The notes: generated by a model from the sequence alone, not told the origin. A DNA stretch of 64,000 bases from Novosphingobium sp. (GCF_027486195.1 NZ_JAIXPP010000073.1:62001-126000), one strand, 5' to 3'; shown: positions 37,134 to 47,475, counted from the first letter of the stretch. A program made the numbers and translations.

Positions 37134-38425
37134 CCAGCAATCAGGACCTCTGGGCCCGCCGCGAAGCCGCCGTGCCGCGCGGGGTCTCCTCGATCCACTC
37201 GCGCTTCTTCGAGCGCGGCGTGAATGCCGAAGCGTTTGACGCAGACGGCAACCGCTATATCGACTTCGCGACCGGCATCGCGGTGTGCAACACCGGCCAT
37301 TCCGACCCGCGCATTGTCGATGCGGTGAAGCGCCAGCTTGACCAGTTCTCGCACTGCTCGTTTCAGGTGACGCCGTACGAGAGCTACATTTCGCTGGCCG
37401 AGCAGCTCAACGCGGCGGCGCCCATCGAAGGCCCGGTCAAGACGATTTTCCTGACCACCGGCGCGGAAGCGCTGGAAAACGCTGTGAAGATCGCGCGGAT
37501 GGCAACAGGACGGCGCGGCATCATCACCTTCCAGGGCGGCTATCACGGCCGCACGCTGCTCACGCTGGCGATGACCGGCAAGGTGCTTCCCTACAAGGCC
37601 GGGTTCGGCCCGCTGCCCGGTGATGTGTTCCACACCCGCTTCCCGATCCCCTACCACGGCTTTGACGAAAAGCAGGCCGTAGCCGCGCTCGAAGCGCTGT
37701 TCGCCTCGACGATCGAGCCCGCCGCAGTCGCCGCCATCGTGCTCGAGCCGGTGCTGGGCGAGGGCGGGTTCTACACCGCCTCCTACGCTTTCTTCCGCGC
37801 CCTGCGCGATATCTGCGACAAGCACGGCATCCTCCTGATTGCCGACGAGGTCCAGTCGGGCTTCGCGCGCACAGGCCGCCTCTTCGCGATGGACTGGGTG
37901 CGTGAGGCGACCGGCGTGACGCCCGATATCATGACCATCGCCAAGGCCATGGCGGGCGGCTTCCCGATTTCGGGCGTGATGGGCCGCGCCGATATCATGG
38001 ACGCACCCGATGCCGGCGGCCTCGGCGGCACCTATGGCGGCTCGCCGCTCGGCTGCGTGGCGGGGCTGGAAGTGCTCAAGATCATCGCCGAGGATGGGCT
38101 TTGCGAACGCGCGGTCACCATCGGCAACACGATCAAGGGCACCCTTCGCGCGCTGCAGCAGGGCGGCATGCGCGTGATCGGCGATGTGCGCGGCCCCGGC
38201 GCGATGATCGCAATGGAGCTTGTCCACGATGGCGATCCGGACCGGCCCAATCCTGAGCTGACCAAGGCTATCGTCCAGGAAGGCGCGAAGGACGGGCTGC
38301 TGCTGCTCTCCTGCGGGATGCGCGGCAACGTCGTGCGCTTCCTGCCGGCACTGACCATGCCCGATGATCTGCTGAACGAAGCCATGGACCGGCTGAGCGG
38401 ACTGATGCGTCGCGTGGCTGGATAA
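37130..38425 (+). CDS. gabT: 4-aminobutyrate aminotransferase (class III)
   Basis: FDADGNRYIDFATGIAVCNTGHSDPRIVDAV, YHGRTLLTLAMTGK, LIADEVQSGFARTGRLFAM, TIAKAMAGGFPISGVMGRA; ATGA overlap with gabD. Confidence 0.9.
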   Translation: MTSNQDLWARREAAVPRGVSSIHSRFFERGVNAEAFDADGNRYIDFATGIAVCNTGHSDPRIVDAVKRQLDQFSHCSFQVTPYESYISLAEQLNAAAPIEGPVKTIFLTTGAEALENAVKIARMATGRRGIITFQGGYHGRTLLTLAMTGKVLPYKAGFGPLPGDVFHTRFPIPYHGFDEKQAVAALEALFASTIEPAAVAAIVLEPVLGEGGFYTASYAFFRALRDICDKHGILLIADEVQSGFARTGRLFAMDWVREATGVTPDIMTIAKAMAGGFPISGVMGRADIMDAPDAGGLGGTYGGSPLGCVAGLEVLKIIAEDGLCERAVTIGNTIKGTLRALQQGGMRVIGDVRGPGAMIAMELVHDGDPDRPNPELTKAIVQEGAKDGLLLLSCGMRGNVVRFLPALTMPDDLLNEAMDRLSGLMRRVAG

Positions 38426-38434
38426 CCAGATTGG

Positions 38435-38457
38435 AAATAGGGACTGTCCCTATTTTT
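38435..38457 (+). terminator. hairpin terminator after gabT
   Basis: AAATAGGGAC-T-GTCCCTATTT followed by TT, 9 bp after the gabT stop. Confidence 0.7.
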
Positions 38458-39466
38458 GCGCCGCGCCCTCTCCCTTTCGGTAGCGTCCCGGTGGAACGCC
38501 GAAATGGCGGGCGAAGGCGCGGGTGAAGCTCGCGCTTTCGGCAAAGCCAACGTCGAGCGCGATCATGCTGACATTGCGGCGGCTGTTGCGCAGCAGGCGT
38601 GCGGCGGTTTCCATGCGGTGTTCATGCACCAGCTTGCGCCAGCCTGTGCCCTCAGCGGTCAGGCGGCGGTGCAAGGTGGGCACGGAAAGGTCCAGCCGCC
38701 GGGCCGCTTCGGCAAGGTCGGGCGGTGCATCGAGCGGTGCCTGCTCGATCATCGCGCGGACCTGTTCCGACAGCGATGCCGCCGTCCCGCGACCGGCCAA
38801 CCGTTGGAGATGTTCCTCGAGGATCGGATGGAGGCTCGGGCTCAGCACCCGGCCGCGTGCATCGAGATAGCGCCCATCCATCGCAATCGCGTTGCAGTCC
38901 TGCTCGAAGAACACGTCGCAGCCGAAGAAGTCGCGGTAGCGCGCGTAGTCTCCCACCCGTTCGTGCTCGAAGCGAACCTCGCGCAGCTCGATCTCGCCGC
39001 CGGTGAATTGCCGCGCAAGGCTGACCATCGCGCCTATCGAGTATTCTGCATCCTGCCGCCGCCGCGTGAGCGATTGATCGAGCACGCCGTAGGAGAACGT
39101 GGCCCAGCCGCCTTCATCAGCGAACTGGTTCCGGCTTGCTTGCTGCATGGTTGCAAGGTGGCGGGTAAAGCTGGTGAACGCGGTGCGCAGGTCTGGCGCG
39201 CTGAGGAACAGGAAGCTGAGCGGACCGAGGCTGTCCGATCCCGAAAGCCGCCCGGCATGCAGCCCGAAGTGCGGGTTCCGCACCAGTTCCGCCGCGTCCT
39301 CGAAGAACGAGACGAAGCTTGCCAGCGGGATCAGCCCGTCCGGATCTTCCAGCACCTCACGCGTCACGCCGATGCGCGCCAGCAGTCCCGCCGCCGAATG
39401 GCCGGTCAGCTCGACACAATTGGCCACGTGGCGCAGAAACTGCGCGGCGATCTGGGGTTCGGCCAT
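38450..39466 (-). CDS. AraC family transcriptional regulator
   Basis: LDLSVPTLHRRLTAEGTGWRKLVHEHRMETAARLLRNSRRNVSMIALDVGFAESASFTRAFARHFGVPPGRYR. Confidence 0.9.
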   Translation of the reverse strand: MAEPQIAAQFLRHVANCVELTGHSAAGLLARIGVTREVLEDPDGLIPLASFVSFFEDAAELVRNPHFGLHAGRLSGSDSLGPLSFLFLSAPDLRTAFTSFTRHLATMQQASRNQFADEGGWATFSYGVLDQSLTRRRQDAEYSIGAMVSLARQFTGGEIELREVRFEHERVGDYARYRDFFGCDVFFEQDCNAIAMDGRYLDARGRVLSPSLHPILEEHLQRLAGRGTAASLSEQVRAMIEQAPLDAPPDLAEAARRLDLSVPTLHRRLTAEGTGWRKLVHEHRMETAARLLRNSRRNVSMIALDVGFAESASFTRAFARHFGVPPGRYRKGEGAAQK

Positions 39467-39508
39467 GCGACCTAGCCTATCAGCAGCGACCGTGCAGGCA
39501 AGGCGCGG

Positions 39509-40396
39509 CTACTTCTTGTCGAGCGCGGACTCATAGAACGCCGCGCCCTGGCCGCCCGCCGCGCGCTTGCCGCGGAATTCCCAGTCACCGCCCATCGCGG
39601 TGGAGATCACTTCCTCGGACTCGGTCGGCTGCGCGCCGCAATCGTCGCGGATCGGGGTGGGGCCATGGACGATGGTGTTGGTGAGTTTGCCGAGCCCTTC
39701 GACTTCCACTTCCACCACATCACCCGGCTGCACCGGCCGGCTGTTGGCAGGCGTGCCCGAAAGCAGCACGTCGCCCGGCTCCAGCGTGATCGTGCGGGCA
39801 ATATCCGCGACGAGGTAGTGCATGTCCCACTCCATCTCGCTGGTATTGCCGTCCTGCCGGACTTCGCCGTTGACGATGGTGCGGATCTGCTTGTTCCGGA
39901 AATCCCAGCCCGTCACGAGGCCGGGGCCGATCGGGCAGAGCGTGTCCGATCCCTTCACCCGCAGCATCGAGCCGGCGTCGGTATCGCGGAAATCGTGGAG
40001 GCCGTAGTCGTTGGCGACCGAGTAGCCGAGGATGTAGTCGGCGGCCTCATCCGGCGAGATGTTGCGGCAGCTCTTGCCGATGACAATGGCGATTTCGCCT
40101 TCGTAGTTGAGGTACTTGCAGCGTTCTGGGCGCACGACTGCGCCCTTGTGGGTGTTGAGCGCGGTCAGCGGCTTCTGGAAGTAGGTCGGCGCGGCGGGGA
40201 GCTTGGTGATGAACTCCTTGACCCGGCTGATGTAGTTCAGATGGACGCAGATGATCTTGCTCGGGTTGCAGGGCGCCAGATGTACTGCTTCATCGACGCC
40301 AATGCTGCGCCCGTCCTTGGTGACAAGCTCGTCGCCGTGGCGGGTGGTCAGGATGGGATAGCCATCGAGCAGGATGCGGCGGTATTCGGTGGTCAT
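39509..40396 (-). CDS. fumarylacetoacetate hydrolase family protein
   Basis: KIICVHLNYISRVKEF...YLNYEGEIAIVIGKSCRNISPDEAADYILGYSVANDYGLHDFRDTD...GDVLLSGTPANSRPVQPGDVVEVEVEGLG. Confidence 0.87.
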   Translation of the reverse strand: MTTEYRRILLDGYPILTTRHGDELVTKDGRSIGVDEAVHLAPCNPSKIICVHLNYISRVKEFITKLPAAPTYFQKPLTALNTHKGAVVRPERCKYLNYEGEIAIVIGKSCRNISPDEAADYILGYSVANDYGLHDFRDTDAGSMLRVKGSDTLCPIGPGLVTGWDFRNKQIRTIVNGEVRQDGNTSEMEWDMHYLVADIARTITLEPGDVLLSGTPANSRPVQPGDVVEVEVEGLGKLTNTIVHGPTPIRDDCGAQPTESEEVISTAMGGDWEFRGKRAAGGQGAAFYESALDKK

Positions 40397-40453
40397 CGTG
40401 AGGCCCTCGTTTCCATTTGTGATAAGCCTTAGCGTCCTCACGCGCCACAGGCA

Positions 40454-40470
40454 TTGGCCGCTGCGGCCAA
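40454..40470. promoter_or_regulatory. candidate operator palindrome between divergent FAA hydrolase and ADC genes
   Basis: TTGGCCGC-T-GCGGCCAA, perfect 17-bp palindrome. Confidence 0.5.
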
Positions 40471-40521
40471 GCTTGGCGGGGCGGGGGCGCTAGAAGCAGG
40501 TGACAGCATCGAGACGAGGTA

Positions 40522-41328
40522 ATGATGAGCGACCTGAAGGGCCTGTTCTATCCCCGCACGCCGAGCGGCAAGGCGAGCATCGTACCGCCGGTGCCGTGGC
40601 ACTATTCGGGCGAGCTCATCACGCTGGAATACCGCACTGACCCTGCGAAGATTGCGGCGCTGCTGCCCGAGGGCTTCACGCTGGCCGACGAAGATCCCGG
40701 CGCGGTCGCGGCGATCTGGGCGGATTGGCAATCGACCTCCGACGATCCCTTGCAGATCCTTGATCCGGTGCGGGTGCAGTACAAGGAGATGTTCATCGTG
40801 GTGCGGTGCCAGTTCCAGGGCAAGACCTGGTCGCGCTGCGTCTATATCTGGGTGGACAAGGAATTCGCGATGCTGCGCGGCCAGCATCAGGGGTATCCGA
40901 AGAAGCTCGGCTCGATCCAGATGAGCCGCCCGGTCTACGTCGGCAAGGCTGGCCCGCGCCTGCAGCCGGGCGGCACGTTCGGCGTGACGCTGGCGGCGTT
41001 CGACCGGCGGCTGGCCGAGGGGCGCTTCACCATCACCGAGGCGGCGGAAAAGCCCGGCTTCGTCAACGGCCTGCCAATGGTCCACAACCGCTGGATGCCC
41101 GCGATCGAGACCGACGGCACCCAGAGCCTCGACGAAGTGGTCACCATGTCGAGCTACGACGTGGACTTCGGCCGCTGCTTCAAGGGCGATTTCGATCTCA
41201 CGTACTTCGATTCCCCGGTCGAGGAATTGCTCGATATCGCGCCGCAGGAGAAGATCGCCGGGTACTGGCACGAAGTCGGCGTTTCGTGGCGGGCAGGCAC
41301 CACGCTTGCGCGGAACAACCTCGTCTGA
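40522..41328 (+). CDS. acetoacetate decarboxylase family protein
   Basis: RCVYIWVDKEFAMLRGQHQGYPKKLGSIQMSRP (Schiff-base lysine context). Confidence 0.85.
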   Translation: MMSDLKGLFYPRTPSGKASIVPPVPWHYSGELITLEYRTDPAKIAALLPEGFTLADEDPGAVAAIWADWQSTSDDPLQILDPVRVQYKEMFIVVRCQFQGKTWSRCVYIWVDKEFAMLRGQHQGYPKKLGSIQMSRPVYVGKAGPRLQPGGTFGVTLAAFDRRLAEGRFTITEAAEKPGFVNGLPMVHNRWMPAIETDGTQSLDEVVTMSSYDVDFGRCFKGDFDLTYFDSPVEELLDIAPQEKIAGYWHEVGVSWRAGTTLARNNLV

Positions 41329-42591
41329 TCACCGGACTACCGCACCACCCTTCATCACCAGCTTGATGCGGGCAAGCGCGGAAAGATCGCGCGTCGGGTC
41401 GCCCTCAACAGCAATCAGATCGGCGAGCAGGCCGAGCTTGACCGCACCGCGGTCGGTAAGGTGGAAGGCCTGCGCATTGCCCGAGGTGGCGGCGATGAGG
41501 ACGGCGGCGGGGCTCATCCCGGCGGCGGCCATCGAGGTCATTTCGCGCACGTTCTCGCCGTGGGCAAAGACGCCGACATCGCCGCCCATGCAGATCGGAA
41601 CCCCGGCAGCGAGCGCGGTGCGGAAGGCGGTACGGCCCTCGGCGACGCCGGCGGGCGGGTGTTCGGGATCGGTCCAGCCGCGATAGCGCGCGATGGCCTC
41701 CCCGGCGGCGAGCGTGGGGCAAAAGGCGATGCGCTTGGCGGCCATGGCCTTGAACACGGCGGGCGTGCCTTCATCGCCGTGCTCGATGGTATCGACCCCG
41801 GCATTGATGGCGCGGCGCATGCCTTCCGCCGTTACGGCATGGACCGCGACCGTGCGGCCCGCATCGTGCGCGGCGGCGGTGGCGGCATCCATTTCGGCCT
41901 GGCTGAAAGTGGGCAGGCTCGGCTCGCCCGGGCGGTAGTGGTAATCGGCATAGAGCTTCACGACGTCTGCGCCCGCCGCGATCTGATTGCGGACGGCGCG
42001 GACAACGCCCTCCACACCGCTCGCTTCCTCGGCGCCCTGCGGGACGGCGACGCCGGGTTCGAAGCCCTTGGGGCCATAGGCGCCCTGCGCGACAATGGCG
42101 CGGGTGGCGACGAGGAGGCGGGGGCCGGGGGTGAGGCCGCCGTCGATCGCCTTCCTGAGGCCGACATCGGCATAGCCCGCGCCTTCAGTGCCAAGATCGC
42201 GCTCCGTGGTGAAGCCAGCGCGCAGCGTGGTTTCGGCGGCCTTGGCGGCGCGGATGGTGCGCAGGGCGAGGGACTCGTGGAGGACCTGATCGTCCCACGG
42301 CGTCTCGTTGTAGGGGTGGAGGAACAAGTGGCCGTGGCCCTCGATCAGGCCGGGCATGAGGGTCTGGCCGGGGAGGTCCACGGTGGCGGTGCCCGGCGGC
42401 ACGGTGAGGTTGGGGCCGACGGCGGCGATCCTGTCGCCCTCAACCAGCACCTGCCAGCCGAGATGGGGCGCGGGATCGGTGCCATCGAACACAGCTGCGG
42501 GGCGGAGCAGGGTGCGCTGCGGTTCGGCAGCGCCTGCGGCGGCGGGGAGGGCGAGGACAAGCGCGAGCGCGGTGGTGAGATGGGCCTTCAT
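41329..42591 (-). CDS. secreted amidohydrolase (imidazolonepropionase-like)
   Basis: Signal peptide MKAHLTTALALVLALPAAAGA; GQTLMPGLIEGHGHLFLHP, VAVHAVTAEGMRRAINAGVDTIEHGDEGT, GGDVGVFAHGENVREM. Confidence 0.87.
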   Translation of the reverse strand: MKAHLTTALALVLALPAAAGAAEPQRTLLRPAAVFDGTDPAPHLGWQVLVEGDRIAAVGPNLTVPPGTATVDLPGQTLMPGLIEGHGHLFLHPYNETPWDDQVLHESLALRTIRAAKAAETTLRAGFTTERDLGTEGAGYADVGLRKAIDGGLTPGPRLLVATRAIVAQGAYGPKGFEPGVAVPQGAEEASGVEGVVRAVRNQIAAGADVVKLYADYHYRPGEPSLPTFSQAEMDAATAAAHDAGRTVAVHAVTAEGMRRAINAGVDTIEHGDEGTPAVFKAMAAKRIAFCPTLAAGEAIARYRGWTDPEHPPAGVAEGRTAFRTALAAGVPICMGGDVGVFAHGENVREMTSMAAAGMSPAAVLIAATSGNAQAFHLTDRGAVKLGLLADLIAVEGDPTRDLSALARIKLVMKGGAVVR

Positions 42592-42894
42592 GCGCGGTGC
42601 GCTCCGTTTGAATTCAGGTCAGGTTGACACAGTTGACACAGTCCAGAGGAGAAACTCGCGGGGGCTTTTCCGGCGGGGGCGCTGGCGGCCGGCGGGGCCG
42701 AGCGGGTGACGGAATTGCAGGGGTTTCTGATCATGCGGGGAGTGTATCGCAGAGCGATGCTGTAGGACAGGGGCGCTGGGCAGGCTTTGCTGTCCTGCCC
42801 ATTGCGGTGCGGTCGGCTTTGCGGTGTTTCGTGGCAAATGCTGCCGTTCTGTAAGCGACCCCATTGCGGACATCGCGTGAGGTGGTAGCCTCAC

Positions 42895-43377
42895 ATGATG
42901 AGACTGTTCCTCTTCGTCGTATCGCTGCTGCCCATTGATGCGACCGCCGCGTCGGTGGTCGCGGCCTTGAGGGTTGAGGCAGATGCATCAGCATTTACGG
43001 TACAGGTCACGGAAGGACTTACCGGTGGCTACCAGATTGCGATTGATTGCACTGAAAACTGCGCAAAGGCGATTCACTATCGCGAGACAACCGGTGATGC
43101 GCCCCTAGGGCTGTTTTCTCGTGATCAGAACGGCTTAGTGTTCTCCATCTGGTCCGGAGGATCAGCCTATCGCGTGATGGTTTGGTCGGTGGCTGGGACC
43201 AGCGTGCAGAAAGTTGTCGAACTATCCAGCCGGGGTAGACCCAACTTTCTGTCCGACGCAAATGGTCGGCCAGTGATCGAAATCTTTGAAGGCGACAGCG
43301 GCATCGCTCCGCCGCACCGGGTACGTTGGACCTTTATCAAGGGTCACTTCATTCGCTCTGCCGCGAAGGTCAACTAA
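42895..43377 (+). CDS. hypothetical protein with signal peptide
   Basis: MMRLFLFVVSLLPIDATAASVVA...; 160 aa intact ORF with no antisense competitor of known family. Confidence 0.5.
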   Translation: MMRLFLFVVSLLPIDATAASVVAALRVEADASAFTVQVTEGLTGGYQIAIDCTENCAKAIHYRETTGDAPLGLFSRDQNGLVFSIWSGGSAYRVMVWSVAGTSVQKVVELSSRGRPNFLSDANGRPVIEIFEGDSGIAPPHRVRWTFIKGHFIRSAAKVN

Positions 43378-43398
43378 CCACCAGAACACCCCAACCCT

Positions 43399-43505
43399 CG
43401 TCATTCCCGCGAAGGCGGGAATCCAGAGCGGCATGGCGCACCGGAACGATAAGCGGGTTCAAGCTGAAACGTGGGAACTGGATTCCCGCCTTCGCGGGAA
43501 TGACG
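43399..43505. repeat. REP-like inverted repeat pair (copy B)
   Basis: CGTCATTCCCGCGAAGGCGGGAATCCAG (43399-43426) and exact reverse complement (43478-43505). Confidence 0.92.
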
Positions 43506-43777
43506 AAAACGAAAAGTTGGACCGCCAGCTTCCCGCCAAATGCTGCCATCTGCGTTCCCTAAGGCACTCCCCGTTAGCTGTCATTGCACCGGAACCACGG
43601 ATGGCCCGGCACGGCCATTGGGGGGAGGGGCGCGAATGCGAAAGCCAAGCTCCGTGTCAAGCACGGGGCGATGGGGAGGGATGACGTGGGGGGAGGTCTG
43701 GACTTCCGCCCTTAGTGCCTGTGGACCGCACCTTGAAGCGGGGTGACAAATTCCGCGGGGGCGGTTAGCTGATCGAG

Positions 43778-44833
43778 GTGACCGTACTAGAACTCCAGAA
43801 GCCCGCCGAATCCCTTATCGAGCGCACTGCCGCTGCGCCGATTGATCCGCGGCAGCTCGCGCGCGATTTGCAGGCCTTCCGCGATCCGGTCCCCATACGC
43901 AGCGGGTGGGAACTGGCGATCACGCTGGTGCCGTTCATGGCCTTGTTTGCGCTGATCGCGATTGCGGTGAAAGCGGGCTATTGGCTGGCACTGGCGGCGA
44001 CTCCGCTGGCCGGGCTGTTTCTGCTGCGGCTGTTCATCATCCAGCATGATTGCGGGCACGGTGCCTTCTTGCGCAACCGCACCAGCAATGACTGGATCGG
44101 TCGCGCGCTGGGCGTGTTGACCTTTACGCCCTATGATTGCTGGCGGCGCTCGCATGCGCTGCACCACGCTGGCACCGGCAATCTCGAGGCACGCGGGTTC
44201 GGCGATGTGGATATGCTGACGGTGCGCGAGTATCGGGAGCGTAGCTGGCTGGGACGGTTCGCGTATCGGCTCTATCGTCATCCGGCGGTGCTGCTGGGAC
44301 TGGGGCCAGCCTATCTGTTCCTGCTGCGCCACCGGTTGCCGATCGGCCTGATGAACGAAGGCTGGACTTATTGGGTGAGCGCCATGGCCACCAATGCGGT
44401 GACCGCGCTGGTGCTGGCCTTGCCGCTCTATTTTTTCGGGTTTGGTGTGACGGCGCTGGTGTTCTTCCCTGTGCTGCTGTGTGCGGCATCGCTGGGGGTC
44501 TGGCTGTTTTACGTGCAGCATCAGTTCGAGGACGCGTACTGGAAGCAGCGGGCGGACTGGTCGTTCTACGATGCTGCATTGCTGGGCAGTTCGTACCTTG
44601 AATTGCCACGCATTCTTGGCTGGTTCACGGGGCATATCGGGATCCACCATGTCCATCATCTATCGAGCCAGATCCCCTTCTATCGCTTGCCTGAAGTGCT
44701 GAAACAGCATCCGGCCTTGCGCGATCTGAACCGGTTCAACGCGCTGCAGGCGTGCGGAACATTGCGGCTGGCGCTGTGGGACGAGGACCGGCGCGGGATG
44801 GTTTCGTTTCGCGAGGCGGCGGGCTCTGTGTGA
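43778..44833 (+). CDS. fatty acid desaturase
   Basis: Three His boxes: QHDCGHGAF, RRSHALHHAGTGN, GIHHVHHL; GTG start. Confidence 0.9.
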   Translation: MTVLELQKPAESLIERTAAAPIDPRQLARDLQAFRDPVPIRSGWELAITLVPFMALFALIAIAVKAGYWLALAATPLAGLFLLRLFIIQHDCGHGAFLRNRTSNDWIGRALGVLTFTPYDCWRRSHALHHAGTGNLEARGFGDVDMLTVREYRERSWLGRFAYRLYRHPAVLLGLGPAYLFLLRHRLPIGLMNEGWTYWVSAMATNAVTALVLALPLYFFGFGVTALVFFPVLLCAASLGVWLFYVQHQFEDAYWKQRADWSFYDAALLGSSYLELPRILGWFTGHIGIHHVHHLSSQIPFYRLPEVLKQHPALRDLNRFNALQACGTLRLALWDEDRRGMVSFREAAGSV

Positions 44834-44865
44834 TCCGCGGGCGCTGCGCGGCTGCCCACCCCAGA

Positions 44866-44894
44866 CCCCTCCCGCAGGCGGGAGGGGCTTTTTC
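44866..44894 (+). terminator. rho-independent terminator after desaturase
   Basis: CCCCTCCCGC-AG-GCGGGAGGGG followed by CTTTTTC. Confidence 0.85.
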
Positions 44895-44907
44895 GTACTA
44901 GCGCTGC

Positions 44908-46353
44908 TTAAGGAAGCGGCCCGTCCGGCAGGCCGAGCGCGGCGCGGTCTGCGGTCGCGCCGGCAAGGTCTATGCCAGCAAGGGCCGCGCGGGCCTGCGC
45001 ATCAAGGAGGCGGACGCGGGCGTCGGTTGCAGCCTCTTCACGCATGTTGAGCAGGAAGAAGTCGCTCGCGCCGAGATCGAAGCGGCGGCGTTCGGCGGCG
45101 GCGAGGTCGTCGGCGAGGCGGGCTTCATCATCTGCAAGGCGGGCGGTCTTGGCGGCACCATCGACGGCGATGCCGATGCCCTTGACTTCGACCGCGATCT
45201 GTTCGCGCACGAGCTGCTGGCGGGTGCGCAGGCCATCGATTTCGGCGCGGGCCTCGGCGATCTTGCCCTTGGCGCTGCGGCGCTGGAGCGGGACGGTGAG
45301 GCGCACGCCGACGATGGCTTCCTCGCCATCGCGGGATTTGCCGCCGGGGCCGGTCCTGCCCAGATCGTAGGACAGCTCGCCGCGCAGATCGAGCCGCGGT
45401 TTCAGCTCGTTTTCGGCGAGCGCGAGCTTGAGTTCGGACTGGGCGAGGCGGGCGCTGATGGTCTGGACGTCGGGGCGGTCAATCGGCTGGCCGGGGCGGG
45501 TGGGGCGGAAGCCGGGGAGGCTGGCGGGCAGGCGTTCGGGGCCGGCGAGGATGCGCTCGCCATTCTCGTCACGGTAGAAGAACGAGAGCGCGTTGGCGGC
45601 GGCGCCGAATTCCTGTTCGGACCGGACGACGAGCGCGCGGCGGCGGACGATGTTGGTGTCGGCCTCGGTGAGGAGGATGGCAGGGCGCGCGCCGAGCTGG
45701 ACCTGACGGGCGATGCCGGCGCGGCGCTGTTCGGCGAGATCGAGGAGGGCCTGATAGGCCTTGAGGCGCAGGCCGGCGGCGACCCAGTTCTGATAATTGG
45801 CGGCGGCGCGCGCCTGGACGCCGATCGCGACCATCTCGCGTTCGAGGCGCGCGGCATCGATATCGCGTGCGGCCATGGCAATGCGGCCGCGGCGCTCGTC
45901 GATCGCGCGGTCGCGCAGGAGGGAGAACAGGCCGCCGATCTTCAGTTCGCCAAGGCGGTCGGTATAGGCCTTGTCTTCGTAGATCGGGAAGGTGCCGCTG
46001 CTGACGCGGTAGCCGCCGTAGATCGAGCCGCCGTTGTCCGTGAGGGGTCTGGTGGCCTTTCCTTCGAGATACGAGCCTGAGTAGTAGCCGAGGACGCGGC
46101 TTCCGGCATCGACATCGAACACGGTGTCGAACGCGCCTTCGGCGGAAAGCGCGCGGCCTTCCGCCTGGCGGACGCGGGCCATCGCCTCAACGATCTGGGG
46201 TGCCTGCGCGGCGGAGCTCGCCAGGATTTCGCCCAGCGTGAGGGGACCGGACGCGGGGCTCGCCGCCGGTGCCGGATCGGCGGGCAGCTGCGCGGCGAGC
46301 GGCCATGCGCAGCCGAGCGCGAGCGCGGCGAGGACAGGTCGGATCAGGCGCAT
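44908..46353 (-). CDS. TolC family outer membrane efflux protein
   Basis: Signal peptide and helical repeats: VRLTVPLQRRSAKGKIAEARAEIDGLRTRQQLVREQIAVEVKG; adjacent to HlyD-like gene. Confidence 0.83.
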   Translation of the reverse strand: MRLIRPVLAALALGCAWPLAAQLPADPAPAASPASGPLTLGEILASSAAQAPQIVEAMARVRQAEGRALSAEGAFDTVFDVDAGSRVLGYYSGSYLEGKATRPLTDNGGSIYGGYRVSSGTFPIYEDKAYTDRLGELKIGGLFSLLRDRAIDERRGRIAMAARDIDAARLEREMVAIGVQARAAANYQNWVAAGLRLKAYQALLDLAEQRRAGIARQVQLGARPAILLTEADTNIVRRRALVVRSEQEFGAAANALSFFYRDENGERILAGPERLPASLPGFRPTRPGQPIDRPDVQTISARLAQSELKLALAENELKPRLDLRGELSYDLGRTGPGGKSRDGEEAIVGVRLTVPLQRRSAKGKIAEARAEIDGLRTRQQLVREQIAVEVKGIGIAVDGAAKTARLADDEARLADDLAAAERRRFDLGASDFFLLNMREEAATDARVRLLDAQARAALAGIDLAGATADRAALGLPDGPLP

Positions 46354-46368
46354 GTTAGCGGGGTCCCG

Positions 46369-47475
46369 TCACTTGGGCTTGCCCGCCTTGCGCACGGTGG
46401 CGTCGTCGTCCTTCGAGACGCTGTCTCCATCGCCGCCCTTGGCATCCTTGCCGCTGATCGAGGCCTTGATGTCCTTGCTGAATTCAAGCGGGAAATCGTT
46501 GAGCTGACGCCACAGTTCGTAGCCGACGGAGACGGTTTCCATCTGGATCCAGCCGCGCACCTTGGCGCCGAGCTTGGTGAAGCGCAGGTCGGGCCAGGGG
46601 CGCTGGCCGGGCGCGGGATCGATGAGGACGCGGAACAGGCCGCCCGAGCCGGAGGTGGGATCGACGGCGCGCACGCGGCCATCGAAGATGCCCTGCGCGA
46701 CCGAGGGCCAGCCGCTGAACTGGATGGCCGGCCAGCCTTCGAATTCGAGGCGGACCTGCTGGCCGGGGCGCACCAGCGCGATATCGCGGCCATCGATGTA
46801 GAGCGCGACGGCGCGGGTCGCGGTTTCGGGGGCGATTGTGGCGAGCACCGAGCCGGGCGAGACGACGCCGCCGCTGAGGCCGGCGTTGACGGTCTGCACG
46901 CGGCCGGCGCGCGGCGCACGCACGAGCTGGCTGGACTGGCGGGCCAGCTGCACGTCGATGCGCTGGAGCTTGGCGCGCGATTCTGCGAGCTTGGCGCCGC
47001 CTTCGGCGACCTTGATCTGCGCGAGTTCGACATCGCGCCGGGCGATCAGGCCTTCGCGGAACAGCGCTTGCGCACGGTTCACATCGAGCATGGCGGTGGC
47101 GCGCGACTGGGTGACCGAGCCGATTTCCGCTTCGATCTGCGCGCGTTCGGCGGCGAGGCGGGTGAGGTAATCAGGATCGAGATCGACCACGCGGGCGATG
47201 GGCTGCCCGGCTGCGACCAGTTCGCCGTCCTTGACGTACCATTCGGTGATGCGCCCGCTGACGAGCGCGGAGACGTCTGCCGAGCGGTCATCGGGATTGA
47301 GCGCGACGACGAGGCCGTCGCCATTGGCGGTCTGCACCCAGGGCACGAAGGCCATGACCAGCGCGGCGGCGGTGATCGCGAGAGCGACCATCCACGCGGT
47401 GATGACCACCACGCGCGGCGCCTTCATGCGGGCGAGCGTGGGGAAATGTTCGATGTGTTCAAGCCGATAGGGCAC
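46369..47475 (-). CDS. HlyD family membrane fusion protein
   Basis: One N-terminal [75 protein letters not shown]. Confidence 0.87.
   Translation of the reverse strand: MPYRLEHIEHFPTLARMKAPRVVVITAWMVALAITAAALVMAFVPWVQTANGDGLVVALNPDDRSADVSALVSGRITEWYVKDGELVAAGQPIARVVDLDPDYLTRLAAERAQIEAEIGSVTQSRATAMLDVNRAQALFREGLIARRDVELAQIKVAEGGAKLAESRAKLQRIDVQLARQSSQLVRAPRAGRVQTVNAGLSGGVVSPGSVLATIAPETATRAVALYIDGRDIALVRPGQQVRLEFEGWPAIQFSGWPSVAQGIFDGRVRAVDPTSGSGGLFRVLIDPAPGQRPWPDLRFTKLGAKVRGWIQMETVSVGYELWRQLNDFPLEFSKDIKASISGKDAKGGDGDSVSKDDDATVRKAGKPK

Noticed and set aside
42624-42641. Tandem TTGACACAG TTGACACAG as a duplicated -35 promoter
   Set aside because: Two 9-bp copies only, no matching -10 noticed, and about 250 bp from the nearest plus-strand start.
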